Assembly (NCBI GenBank): GCA_016946835.1
Contig: JACVTC010000182.1
Location: 1-64,000, forward strand
DNA from: Neocallimastix lanati (nom. inval.)
Taxonomy: Eukaryota > Neocallimastigomycota > Neocallimastigomycetes > Neocallimastigales > Neocallimastigaceae
Direction of reading: 5' to 3'
Length of the DNA stretch: 64,000 bases
The notes beneath the pieces are model-generated. The model was not told where the DNA came from, searched no databases, and worked only from the letters and a program-made list of their open reading frames with translations. The translations under genes were made by a program, and so were the position numbers. Of the stretch, positions 42,701 to 50,689 are shown piece by piece. Each line of letters starts with the position of its first letter. Within the stretch, counting starts at the first letter, position 1.

Positions 42701-44225
42701 GTACTATATTTTTATATGGATCTAAAATATATGCTTTACTATTAAAAATAGGTTTACCAATTGTTAAACGTTCATTATTTTCTTGATTTATTTCTATCAT
42801 GGTAGAGATAACAGTACATTCAGTAAGACCATAACCATTATAAATTTTACAATTAGATAATTTTGCGATATTTTTACAGAGTTTTAAATTTATTTCTTCA
42901 CCAGAAAAAATAATGGCTTTTAAATTCTTTAAAGAAAATTGGAATTCTTTACTTTCCATAAAATGTTCACAACGAGAAGGTGTAATATTAATTAAATCTA
43001 CATGATGTTTCAAAATATAGTGACTTAATAAAGAAGGATCTCCATTCATTAAATCATCGACAAGAACAATAGTTAATCTATGTATTAAACTTAAATTAAC
43101 TTCATTATGAATAAAATCGAATGAGAAGTTTGCAATAGCTAAAATATTATGGATATTATTATTTTTAATAATTTTATACATAGAAATTCTGTCACTGTCA
43201 TTTTTTCTTAAATAACTATACATATTAGAATGACTGATTAAGACTCCCTTAGGTTGACCTGTAGTACCAGAAGTAAATAATACGTAGCATGTATCATCTG
43301 GTTCATTTATATTATCAATTGAATTTCTATCAATGTTGTAGTCATGATTATCAATGTTGAAGTATAAAGTATTTGAGGAGTCTTTAGTAATTGATAACAA
43401 ATCATTAATAATTTTTTTAGTACCATTAGTATAAAGAATAATTTTTGGTTTCACATCATCTAAAATAAATTTTATACGTTCAGCGGGTAATCGATTATCT
43501 ACAGGTAAATATGCTGCTCCAGCTTTAGAAATAGCTAATGTAGCGATAATATAGAAATAAGATCTTTCACTTATTACAGGAATAATATCATTTCTCATAA
43601 TACCTTGTTTTCTTATGTAATGAGCTAAAGAATTCGATAATTCATCTAATTCTTTATATGTTAATTTTATATCATTAAAAACTATAGCACATTGATCTGG
43701 TTGCTCATGAGCGATGTGACAAAATTCTTGATGGTAAAAACAAGAACTATTTATGTCATTAATGTCAGAATTGAAGCTTAAAATTTTATTTTTTTCTATT
43801 TCCGGAATATATTCCAAGTCCTGAAGTGGAGAATTGAAATAATCAATATTTTTTATAATTTCGACATAACTTTGAAGCATACGAGTTATTAAAGTAGAAT
43901 CATAATGAACAGGATTATATTCAATTTCTACTGAATAATAATCTTGGTTCCTAGTAACATAAAACAATAAATCAAATTTTGAATTGGCTATATGATGATT
44001 TAATTCCTCAGTCAAACGGTTAAACTTTTCTTTCAAAGGGAATTCCTCCTCATTCACATCTAAAAATATAGAATTTGATTGATTATTATTATTATCATTA
44101 TAATTATCATAAATATTCTTGGGTTGAAATATAAATGAATTATTGACTTTTTTTAAATTTAATTCTTTCATTAGTTCAGACATGGACAGATCTTGATTAT
44201 TATACATTTCCAATAATAAATTCAT
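33765..44225 (-). CDS. Nonribosomal peptide synthetase, C-terminal three modules (3486 aa)
   Basis: Activates and joins amino acids on carrier domains; intron-free over 10.4 kb. Order: C-terminal half of a C domain (1-140); A2 (FTSGTTGQPKG about 320, NGYGLTE, YRTGDLGRW, SGKLNR); T2 (LGGDSLNSIK about 719); C with FHHIICDG (about 903); A3 (FTSGTTGRPKG about 1395); T3 (LGGNSLNAIR about 1803); C with MHHMISDG (about 1983); A4 (FTSGTTGKPKG about 2473); T4 (LGGDSLNAIR about 2877); a last C with MDHRIADG (about 3067); and an Asn/Lys-rich tail from about 3390. No epimerase, thioesterase or reductase. Each A domain here keeps Asp at the position of GrsA D235. The frame continues upstream through 11 codons to a TGA, beyond which the rest of the synthetase lies in the same frame, so this Met is probably not the natural start. 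Fungal NRPSs often end in a cyclising C domain; that role is inference here. Confidence 0.93.
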   Translation of the reverse strand: MNLLLEMYNNQDLSMSELMKELNLKKVNNSFIFQPKNIYDNYNDNNNNQSNSIFLDVNEEEFPLKEKFNRLTEELNHHIANSKFDLLFYVTRNQDYYSVEIEYNPVHYDSTLITRMLQSYVEIIKNIDYFNSPLQDLEYIPEIEKNKILSFNSDINDINSSCFYHQEFCHIAHEQPDQCAIVFNDIKLTYKELDELSNSLAHYIRKQGIMRNDIIPVISERSYFYIIATLAISKAGAAYLPVDNRLPAERIKFILDDVKPKIILYTNGTKKIINDLLSITKDSSNTLYFNIDNHDYNIDRNSIDNINEPDDTCYVLFTSGTTGQPKGVLISHSNMYSYLRKNDSDRISMYKIIKNNNIHNILAIANFSFDFIHNEVNLSLIHRLTIVLVDDLMNGDPSLLSHYILKHHVDLINITPSRCEHFMESKEFQFSLKNLKAIIFSGEEINLKLCKNIAKLSNCKIYNGYGLTECTVISTMIEINQENNERLTIGKPIFNSKAYILDPYKNIVPIGVEGEIYIGGYGVGKGYLNRKELTQKKFIPCPFNENKNSNHLQKLYRTGDLGRWTENGEIEYFGRMDFQVKINGQRIELEEIMNTINEIKDIEHSFVVLKKNEENKGYLVCYYLSTSDIQGKEIREYLKKKLPYHMIPNYYKRISEVPLSNSGKLNRKALPEPSIDDIVKEQYVPPKTEIEKKLCSIYGKLLPNSTIEEIGSKSDFYELGGDSLNSIKVLAMIEKEMNIKLNMKDIIEHPIVCDLGQYIEEFKNKNSINQQIQSVIKKRNAKEFPVSSQQLGVYIDSIKHLNSVIYNVPISIKLNKGVNIDKLQKAILKLFNEHEILKSKYDNKEIHDHSEIYGYIDESCTLNFEYYTYENNNEFIRPFVLSKAPLIRVGFIENEVLLMDFHHIICDGMSVSIIIKELINNYNKDNNKNEESKIQYSDYAIDINEKKIKGSYNDQLKLYKNMFDEDYEVVDIPKINNSINDKNNSQQNYNFGSYTEKIDLSIGQTINEFVKENRISKTTFFFTIYGYILSKYSGQNIIYSSIMNANRNDYYTNDLIGLMVNTLPILLNYENCQNLTMMDTIKNISKNLISLYDRQALSLSELSNILKLKKVNNSFIYQPKTILNDDYENNSIFILDKNQKSESLFIDSTVNKNNVSKFDIIFSIIDNDDNDYSINIEYNVNLYNESIIKRIIHSYIEVLKNIADYDQCQICEMNYIPKEEKEKILSEFNSNKYPLKGNNLYHVEFMKRVQEKPDQCAIVFNDIKLTYKELDELSNSLAHYIRKQGIMRNDIIPVISERSYFYIIATLAISKAGAAYLPVDNRLPAERIKFILDDVHSKIILYYQSENIINILMKNDDYKNKLYNIQQHNYNFNKNYIENINEPEDTCYVLFTSGTTGRPKGGIVSHFNIYNFIRSFPDDQDYLSLSNLLLKKNSVQNILSIANFPFDLYHIEVTFSLIHGLKVILTDNVLSEDIYLLSKYIIKNKIELITTTPTRFKIFMENDEFRNAMKLLKVVIFIGEALSYDLCDKVHQFSSCKIYNSYGPTECAVTCTIKEINVKDCDQNIKIGRPLCNCQLYVLDKYLKPVPIGVDGEIVIGGYGVGKGYHNREKLTKEKYLPSPFNWNKNDQNNNIIYRTGDLGRWNEKGEIEYLGRMDFQVKINGHRVELGEIECVINEITNIKHSAVINKANKNGDNYLVGYYVLEKNTEPSLVNGRIIREFLKKKLPKYMIPNYFICIDHLPMNRNGKLNREALPKPNINDLISDQYIPPETEIEKLICKIYSRVFNVNETKIGKMSDFVELGGNSLNAIRISSIIEKELKIKLLIKDIINHPQVSDFAEYIEELLNSNSYNRSMGIIEKRNKKEFIITPQQLGVYFDSIKNPDSIIYNMPVAIKLNPTIDIEKIKKAFITIFNTHEILKSKYEPKEINGKSEICGFIDEECQLKFENYTYENIKTFVRPFDLSKAPLLRIGFVRDEMLLIDMHHMISDGASMAIITKELSNYYNGKAIEQLDIQFSDYAIDFNEKKNMCYYDNQYKFYKNMFQSDYEQLNIPKKDNDTLSDQEAKDEEVNVKTCHQTLGKTLTESIHEYIKINNISETAFFFTIYGYVLSKYSGQEVIYSSIMSANRNYSSIENMIGMLVSTQPILLRYDNEEKSFLDVIKDHSKILIELYNNQDISFSELHKSLNLLNMNNSFIFQPKERLEDPSNQPIFSKKDNEYIYSIYEFQNTLNNNKNVPKFSIKVNVIEMDEDYSILLDYDTNLYDEKMMNSLLQSYIEVLHNINQFNKNVHKIDYIPEKKRERILKEFNNNEYEYEMNQLYHVEFKKVAEKYPNKCAILCGSVSLTYQMLEDMSNSLAYYLREQKVGRGDIIPIITERSHYFVVAALAIMKAGGAYLPIDPNFPHERIDYMINEVNPKIILTCLTDQELEKQMNFGNFIIYSLLYHNYTKNATAIKNINESDDICYVLFTSGTTGKPKGTLITHNNLINYCVYSQTYNGKVDMYGEGFDNILSITKFTHDISVGEINYPLLRGCKIVLCNDEEYNDPEILTQIIRNQEIRFIFTVPSRFENYMNNENFAKSIKDVKWILLGGERLDNKTILSIYDNSSTKVLSVYGLTETSVVSNIKILDRDEQYNNNRNLLVPIGKPTCNFKMYILDRYMKPVPVGIPGDVYIAGIGVGKGYLNREDLTSEKFMDCPFETILGPDHQPCKMYLTGDLGKWNDRGEIVCLGRQDFQVKIRGQRIELGEIESTINEIDGIDHSIVIDKVKKETNEKYLMCYFLSSREVSGKEIRNYLKTKLASYMIPNYYKRIYEIPLSASGKLNRKELPELTNDDLIKENYLPPESEIEKKICEIYCNIFNMKEKVIGKTSNFYDLGGDSLNAIRAISQLSKTLQIKIRIKDIMNNPTVEKLALFVEEMKKKNNEVKENEVKNIMKYNNQEYPITSILSSLVFNANNITFDKFRKYSNNMIQYYKLETEIDIKKLTNAMNMIINRHSVLKSIFYEKEISSNKKEIYGKVREKVDFKIEEYTSDNFHEFIRPFDITHDLLIRVGIIENSILMIDMDHRIADGYSFGILIKELFTIYTNETLPELLIQYTDYAIDYDKRLKSGNINSKINFYKSIFNNIPQEEMNLSLKFKENKNKLQENNGYKLITVDTDSEVFDIINKIAKEHNLSKTAIFLTVYSLVLSLYSGKKNIFNAVISSSRMNKDTEGMIGLFARYIPTLVKFDQQSSLIETIKTCMDTLLTMFNDDIPFTIISEELNLPTCQSWFKFDPYTMMNNDTISFGKSVTCNEVYDQFNCEYLKPNNEISSLNALDYLTLENSPDFIYTLSEKKDYYTIEFLYKNEKYKECFIQEIIFNFFAIIKNVENFNVDLSSKDITLKANLIKYYDYDNQKIDENSTKITNTTIKNDINNNNKKLVLDNFHNNNATKNTNNQGTNELNNTKSLNYDKNKHINEKHNYDKNKNINKNNNKFKKFIEKFQKIFM
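40222..40469 (-). repeat. 248-bp tract shared by A2 and A3 of the NRPS (A3 copy)
   Basis: Identical to 43453-43700 except one base (CG versus CA near 40442), covering the start of the A domain from the DQCAIVFND block through ERIKFILDDV. The rest of the two domains is clearly diverged, so this tract was homogenised recently. Confidence 0.95.
43453..43700 (-). repeat. 248-bp tract shared by A2 and A3 of the NRPS (A2 copy)
   Basis: Partner of 40222-40469; same length, one mismatch, same orientation, 3231 bp apart, which is about one module. Confidence 0.95.
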
Positions 44226-44258
44226 AGTTTGCTTTATATGATTTAAAAAAGTAACTTC

Positions 44259-44261
44259 TCA
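44259..44261 (-). other. In-frame TGA splitting the NRPS
   Basis: The minus strand reads CAA GTT TGT GAG TGA GAA GTT ACT with the two long ORFs in one frame on either side. Codons after the TGA (VTFLNHIK) align with the same place in sibling C domains (SFLDVIK, TMMDTIK). This is therefore a nonsense codon within coding sequence, not a gene boundary. It may be a real mutation, a read-through site, or a sequencing error. Confidence 0.85.
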
Positions 44262-47200
44262 CTCACAAACTTGATATTTAATTAATAAAGGTAGAGTAGT
44301 AACCATCATTCCAATCATATTTTCTACATAATGACTATTTCTATTAGCTGTCATTATAGAGGTATATATCATCGATTGTTGACTATATTTTGATAATAAG
44401 AAAGTATAAATATCAAAGAAAAATGCGGTCTCACTAATTTCGTTTATCTTTACATAATTTTGTATGAGTTTGCTTGTTTTACTATTAATATTTTGAATAC
44501 ATTTTTTAATGGTATTAAGTTCAATTTCTTTTCCATTTCCATCAGTATTGGTATTACTGATCTTTTCGTTTTTTGTTGAAGGTAGATTTAATAATTGGTA
44601 ATCTTCATTAAACATAGTTCTATAAAATTCCAATTGTTTATCAAATAGTCCTTTCTCTTTCATTTCTTGTAAATGAATAGCATAATCGCTGAATTTAATT
44701 TCTAATTCTAATATGCTTTCATTTTCAATAAATTGATTTAATTCCTCTTTTATAATTAGGAAAGAGGTACCATCTGAAATAATATGATGCATATCCAATA
44801 ATAAAAATTCACTACCAATAAAACCCACTCTTATTAAAGGAGCTTGCGATAATTTGAAAGGTCGAACAAAGCATTTAGCATTTTCAAATGTATAGCTTTC
44901 AAAATTTAAATGACAATTATCCTCAATAGATCCATGGATGTTAATTTTGCCATTAACTTCTTTTTCATAATATTTACTTCTTAAAATGGTTTGTTGTTCC
45001 AGCAATTTATCGAATGCTTTTTTAATTTTTTCAATATTAACACCTTTTTTTAAAGGAAATGCATAAGGAATATTATAAATAGTACTATCAGTATTTTTTA
45101 TTGAATCAATATAAATTCCTAATTGTTGAGTTGTGATGGGAAATTCTTTAATATTATATTTTTTGATCTGAATAGCTTCATATTGTTCTTGAGGATGATT
45201 GAACATATTATCAATATAATAACCCAAAGCTTTGATGGATGCATGATGAAAAATATCATTCATTGTTAATTTTACTTTTAGTTTTTTTTGCGCGGAATAA
45301 ATGATTTTAATAGTATTTAAACTATTACCTCCTAATTCAAATAGATTAGAATCTCTACCAATTTTACTTTTATCAATTGAAAGTATCTGACTAAAAATAT
45401 GACATAATTTTTTTTCAGTATCAGTTTCTGGAGGAACATAATGACTTTCAAGCATTTCCTCAATAAAAGGTTCTGGTAAAGATTTTCGATCTAATTTTCC
45501 ATGTGCCGTAATTGGAAATTGATCTATTCTCATAAAATAATTAGGAATCATATGAATTGGAAGTTTCTTCCTTAAATAATTTCTAAGGAATTCAGGAGAA
45601 AGGGTTTCACCTTTAAAAGTAGTATAGTAGCATACTAAATATTTTTCTTGGCCAATTTTCTTAGTTTTGGATTTATATAAAATAAGAACTTGATCTATCG
45701 TTTTAATTTCCTTTATTGTATTTTCAATTTCACTTATTTCAACTCTTTGACCTAGAATTTTTATTTGGAAATCTGCTCTTCCTAAATGAAGAATACTTCC
45801 ATCTTCCGTCCATCGACCTAGATCTCCAGTTTTATATATTTTTTTTGATAGTCCAGTCGTATTACTGAATGGACATGGAATAAAATTCTCCTGTGTTAAT
45901 TTTTCCTGATGAAGATACCCGTGACTGACACAGCTACCTCCAATATAGATTTCACCGACAACTCCAATGGGTACTGGTTTCAAAGCACGATCTAAAATAT
46001 AAATTTCCCCATTACAAACTGGTTTACCAATAGTTAAAGGAACTCTTTGGAGAATATCATCAGGGGAAATATAATTGACTGTACCAGCGACGACTGTTTC
46101 TGTTAAACCATACCCATAAAAAATAGATGCTTTTGTATATTGGGTTAAATTTTCTAAAAATTCATAATTAATAGGTTCCCCTCCGAAAGCAAAGGTTCTT
46201 ACCTTGGAAATGGCTTCTCTAAAAATTTCATTTTTTAAATAATGCTTAATACGAGAAGAAACACTGAAAATAAAATCTAACGAATATTTCATTATAGCTT
46301 TTCCAATTAAAGAAGGATTATTATATTCCTCATTATTACATAAATAAGTGGTTTTGTTTCTTAAAAGAGGATAAAAGATTTCAGATATAAAAATAATGTA
46401 GGTGACTTTTGTAAAAGCTAAAACATTACTAAATGCATCAGTAAAGAAATCTTTTTCATTTCTTATACTATTACAATAAATACAATAGTTGATAACATTA
46501 TCATGACTAATGAGAATACCTTTTGGTTTTCCAGTGGTACCAGAAGTGAAAAACATACAACAGATATCTTCACTAGAATTAATATTAGATAGATTTTCTG
46601 TACGTTTCTCATAAGGATGTTTAATTAAATCATACTCCAAAATATGAACATCATCCTTTTCATCTTTGAAAAGTCTTCCCTTTTTGGGAAGATATTCTAA
46701 AACAATTTTAGCTTGTACTTCTTGTATAATATATTGAATACGATCCATTGGAAGTTCATCATCAATGAACAGAAATCCTCCACCAGCTTTCATAACAGCT
46801 AAAGCCCCTACAACTAAATGATAAGATCTTTCACAAATAATAGGAACAATCTCATTTTTACCGACACCATAATTTCTTAATTCGTAAGCTAAAGAATTAC
46901 TCATTTCATTCAATGTACGATAAGTAAATTTTTGATCTTCAAACAAAAGAACATCATTATCAGGATAGGCTTTTGCCATTTTTTCAAATTCTACATGACA
47001 TAATTGTTGATGACCATAATCATATTTATTATCATTAAAATCAAAAATAATTTTCTTTTTTTCACCCATTTCGATATAATCAATATCATCTAAATTTTTA
47101 GTGAAATAATCATCCGTAGCTTTTGTAACTTTTATATAACTCTCGACAATATTATTCATTAAATAATCATCAATATAATTGTCTTTATAAATTAAGGTGA

Positions 47201-47765
47201 TATCATATCTATTTTCCAAATCCATGACATTAAAGAAAACATCAAAATTGAAAGTTTCACTAACTAAAAAATAATCTTTATTAATGTTTTCTTTTATTCC
47301 AACTGTAGATTTTTCTTTTTTCTTAAAAGTAAATGCATTATTAAGTTCTAATAAATGTACTTGGCTAGAAATTTCAGAAAATGAAATTTTATTATTTTCA
47401 TGATAAATTCGAAATTGATTAATTTCTTCATAAATTTGACTTAATAAAATTTTATTACTAAAATTAATTAAGACTGGCTTCCTTTCCACAAGATTTTCAT
47501 TTTCTTCGTCGAGAAATGATGAATAAATAATTTCTTGACCACCGGTGTATTTAAACATAATAAAAGCATAAATACTCATAAAAAAGGATTTGGCATCTAA
47601 TTTCTTCAAATTAATAAAATTCTTAATTTCTTCATAATTTTCACCTTCAATACTTTGATGGCATAATTTAAAATGTTCTTTTTCTTCCACTCTTAATCGT
47701 TTTTGAAGTTTTAATGTATCATATTCACTATTAAATAAATCTAATAAATATTGTTTGTCATACAT
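44259..47765 (-). CDS. Nonribosomal peptide synthetase, N-terminal module (1168 aa)
   Basis: Starts with only the second half of a C domain (residues 1-240; FFMSIYAFIMFKYTGGQEII corresponds to the block after the active site), with no HHxxxDG upstream. Then A1 (FFTSGTTGKPKG about 410, YGYGLTET, YKTGDLGRW, HGKLDR), T1 (LGGNSLNTIK about 810) and most of a C domain (MHHIISDG about 995). It ends at TGA 44259-44261 inside that C domain; the remainder continues in the same frame in the next ORF. In A1 the position of the amino-group-binding Asp is Ile (KVTYIIFISE, against KFTHDISVGE in A4). The start is the first ATG after an AT-rich upstream region, and no further C-domain coding is visible beyond it. 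It likely forms one gene with the downstream ORF. Confidence 0.92.
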   Translation of the reverse strand: MYDKQYLLDLFNSEYDTLKLQKRLRVEEKEHFKLCHQSIEGENYEEIKNFINLKKLDAKSFFMSIYAFIMFKYTGGQEIIYSSFLDEENENLVERKPVLINFSNKILLSQIYEEINQFRIYHENNKISFSEISSQVHLLELNNAFTFKKKEKSTVGIKENINKDYFLVSETFNFDVFFNVMDLENRYDITLIYKDNYIDDYLMNNIVESYIKVTKATDDYFTKNLDDIDYIEMGEKKKIIFDFNDNKYDYGHQQLCHVEFEKMAKAYPDNDVLLFEDQKFTYRTLNEMSNSLAYELRNYGVGKNEIVPIICERSYHLVVGALAVMKAGGGFLFIDDELPMDRIQYIIQEVQAKIVLEYLPKKGRLFKDEKDDVHILEYDLIKHPYEKRTENLSNINSSEDICCMFFTSGTTGKPKGILISHDNVINYCIYCNSIRNEKDFFTDAFSNVLAFTKVTYIIFISEIFYPLLRNKTTYLCNNEEYNNPSLIGKAIMKYSLDFIFSVSSRIKHYLKNEIFREAISKVRTFAFGGEPINYEFLENLTQYTKASIFYGYGLTETVVAGTVNYISPDDILQRVPLTIGKPVCNGEIYILDRALKPVPIGVVGEIYIGGSCVSHGYLHQEKLTQENFIPCPFSNTTGLSKKIYKTGDLGRWTEDGSILHLGRADFQIKILGQRVEISEIENTIKEIKTIDQVLILYKSKTKKIGQEKYLVCYYTTFKGETLSPEFLRNYLRKKLPIHMIPNYFMRIDQFPITAHGKLDRKSLPEPFIEEMLESHYVPPETDTEKKLCHIFSQILSIDKSKIGRDSNLFELGGNSLNTIKIIYSAQKKLKVKLTMNDIFHHASIKALGYYIDNMFNHPQEQYEAIQIKKYNIKEFPITTQQLGIYIDSIKNTDSTIYNIPYAFPLKKGVNIEKIKKAFDKLLEQQTILRSKYYEKEVNGKINIHGSIEDNCHLNFESYTFENAKCFVRPFKLSQAPLIRVGFIGSEFLLLDMHHIISDGTSFLIIKEELNQFIENESILELEIKFSDYAIHLQEMKEKGLFDKQLEFYRTMFNEDYQLLNLPSTKNEKISNTNTDGNGKEIELNTIKKCIQNINSKTSKLIQNYVKINEISETAFFFDIYTFLLSKYSQQSMIYTSIMTANRNSHYVENMIGMMVTTLPLLIKYQVCE

Positions 47766-48290
47766 TATGTTGTATTAATTAAATAAGAAATTATAATGTA
47801 ATAATTGTTTTAACAAATATACAATGGACTATATTTTTATAAAATCTAATATTAAGTTTATTTATGAATTTTATTTCTTGTATACTTTATTTTTCTTTAT
47901 TTTATTTTAGTTTTATTATTTTACTATTATTATTTTTATTTTTATTTTTATTTTTAGTATTTTATATATATATTATCATTAATTTCTAAGTAATTATATA
48001 ATTATTAATGAATTTTAGTTATATTTAGTATAATTATAATTATACCACTTTTATTAAATATCTATTTTAAGAGTAATAATTAGTATATTATTTCAATAAT
48101 AGATAAATATTATAACAATTTTTATCTATTAAATTGTAGTAAAATTAGTAAAAAATAGTTTATTTATCTTTTTTTTTTTTTTTTTTTCTATATTTAATAT
48201 TTTTCAATGAATAAAATATTTTATATTTATATTCCTATTTTATAATGATAATTTTTATTAATTTTTAAAAAATTTTTATTTCATTTTTTT

Positions 48291-48326
<36 letters not shown>

Positions 48327-48331
48327 ATATA
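47766..48331 (-). promoter_or_regulatory. Upstream region of the NRPS
   Basis: No coding sequence. AT-rich DNA with T-runs at 48171-48187 and 48293-48325, bounded by the transposon whose end is at 48342. The promoter must lie here, or the transposon may have displaced part of it. No specific element can be called. Confidence 0.4.
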
Positions 48332-48879
48332 TGAATTAACGGGGGAGGTTGCATTACGCCAATTTTTTTCACGTGATATATATAAATTTGTGGCTATAGC
48401 TATATTATGCTACATAATATTATTTTATTGTATTATTTTGTTATTTCAATTTTTAAATTAATTATTAAGTGAATAATTAAATAAATCATATAATGATTAG
48501 ATTTTATGATTTTAATTCTTTTATTTAAATGCTATTAATAAAAAAATTATATAAAAATATAAATGTTATTAACAATATAAATATTATTAATAATAATTCT
48601 TTTATTTAAATGTTATTAAAAAAAAATAATAATTATAATGATAAAATTATTAATTATAGAGACGTATTTGAATATTTATTTAAACTGTATAAATTTAATA
48701 AGCTTTATAAATTAAATTTTTGAATGACAGAATTCTGATTATTTCGTTTGGTTATTCCTCATTTTTTAATTATTTATTATAAAATAATATTTATATTATA
48801 TTATTTAAATCAGTTAAACAATCAAACCACAAATTAATAGTATTATTTCTATCACATTTAGTATCAATTTATATTTTTG

Positions 48880-49690
48880 TAGCGTTCAATTAAGGCACTG
48901 ATTTCATTAGCTTTATTTATTGCTCTTTTTTTTATTTTCCAAATTCCTCTTATTTTTCTTTGATAATCATAATATGGTAAATGTTCAAGTTCATTTAATT
49001 TATCTATTAATTCATAATAAGATGGTATTGTTGGAAATAAATTATTTAAATAACTATTGATTCTGCAATTATAATATTATTGTTACGTGTATTAGCATTT
49101 TTTTTTTTTTAATTTTTTAAATGTTTTATATGTTTCTTGTTCTTTAATTTGTAATATTGCAAAAGAAGTAGTGTAAAAACTATCTAATTCTTTAGCGTAA
49201 GTTCTTATAATAAATATTTGATAACTAAATTTAGGGCAATAAAAAATGTACCATCAACAAATATATCATCATTATATTCTCTAAATAATTTTACATGAAA
49301 AGGAGATTGAAAAATTATTAAATTAATATTTTTTGAATATCAAAAAATTTTCACCTCACTTTGTTTTATAATATTTAGATTCATTAGGAATTTCAGTAAA
49401 TGTTGTTACATTGGATGGTAGTTTTTATTTAAATTTCTTGATATTTGGGATTTAAATGAATTATATTCTGAACATATAAATCTCATTTCTTTAGAAATTT
49501 TATTATATAGGGGTTTTATTTTTATACCATAAGGAATTGAACTTTTTTCAATTCCATCTTTAATTTTATGTTTCATTATAGATAGAGATACATCGTATTC
49601 TTTTTCAGGATGATTATGTGAACTATCATATTTTAAGATTTCTTTCTTATCATTTAAAATAATAAAAGATTTACATTTATTTCTGTACAT
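48880..49690 (-). pseudogene. MULE transposase remnant (FLYWCH + DDE start + C-terminus)
   Basis: Three blocks in order on the minus strand. (1) 49690-49406: CKSFIILNDKKEILKYDSSH then HNHPEKEYDVS, the tail of a FLYWCH-type zinc finger, followed by the helical linker usual in MULE transposases. (2) About 49275-49130: VDGTFFIA with FSYQIFIIRTYAKE, the first catalytic Asp block of MULE enzymes. (3) About 49080-48880: CRINSYLNNLFP ... YYDYQRKIRGIWK, a C-terminal block. Frameshifts lie between blocks, and the region with the second and third catalytic residues is deleted, so it is inactive. Confidence 0.65.
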
Positions 49691-49916
49691 AAACTTTTGA
49701 ATTATCTTTTCTTATATATGAAAAATTAAATTTATATTTTTTTATTAATAATAATTTATTTTTTTCCTTTGTTAGACTCACTTATATCAATAATAAGATT
49801 TTTTTCCATTTCTATATTTTTATAAATATTTTTTAATTATATAATTAAAATTATTATATTAATTATCCAATATTATTCTAAATACTAATTTTGAAAAATT
49901 AGTTTTTCAATTATTT

Positions 49917-50425
49917 GTAAAAAAAAAAAATAAATAAATAAAGAATGCAATAGTAAGTACAAGTATACAAAATAAAATAAAATAAAATAAATAAAGAATG
50001 CAATAGTAAATACAAGTATACAAAATAAAATAAATTAAAATAAACAGTAGAATATAAATATAAGTACAAATTGAATAAAATAAAATAAAATAAACAGTAG
50101 AATATAAATATAAGTACAGATTGAATAAAATAAAATAAAATAAACAGTAGAATATAAATATAAGTACAAATTGAATAAAATAAAATAAAATAAATAGTAG
50201 AATATAAATATAAGTACAAATTGAATAAAATAAAATAAAATAAACAGTAGAATATAAATATAAGTACAAATTGAATAAAATAAAATAAAATAAACAGTAG
50301 AATATAAATATAAGTACAGATTGAATAAAATAAAATAAAATAAACAGTAGAATATAAATATAAGTACAGATTGAATAAAATAAAATAAAATAAATATTGA
50401 ATGCAATAACATAAAAGTACAAGTA
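49917..50425 (-). repeat. 50-bp tandem array, left arm of an inverted pair
   Basis: The unit containing TAAACAGTAGAATATAAATA and TAAGTACAAATTG recurs at exactly 50-bp spacing (50041, 50091, 50141, 50191, 50241, 50291, 50341), with degenerate units on both sides. Frames through it encode only Phe/Tyr/Ile repeats and are not genes. Confidence 0.95.
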
Positions 50426-50689
50426 TATAAAAAAAAAGTAAATATTTATCATTATTTTTTATTAAAGAATATTAAAGACAATTTATTTTTAAAAATAAAA
50501 TTTTTTATTTAATTATATATGTTAGAAAGCTAAAAAATCATTTATATTTAATGAGATTATTAAAAATCAATAATATTGTTTTATATATTAAATTACATCA
50601 TCAATTGAATACAATAAAAATGTAAAAATTTTCATTTCTAAAACATTGATCTGTAATATTCTTTAATAAAAAAAATATTAGATATTTAT

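Noticed and set aside
44232-44270. A 39-nt GT...AG intron (multiple of three) that would remove the NRPS TGA
   Set aside because: It would delete residues (FLNHIK) that align with conserved residues in the sibling C domains, it is too short for a typical intron, and no other intron is needed in 14 kb.
33765-47765. Bacterial operon of two NRPS genes
   Set aside because: The two ORFs share one frame, are split inside a C domain by a single TGA, and lie in a eukaryotic-type locus with no ribosome-binding site between them.
49907-50452. Several overlapping long frames (up to 181 codons) in the left array
   Set aside because: All three frames are open because the 50-bp unit has few stops; the products are periodic Phe/Tyr/Ile strings.
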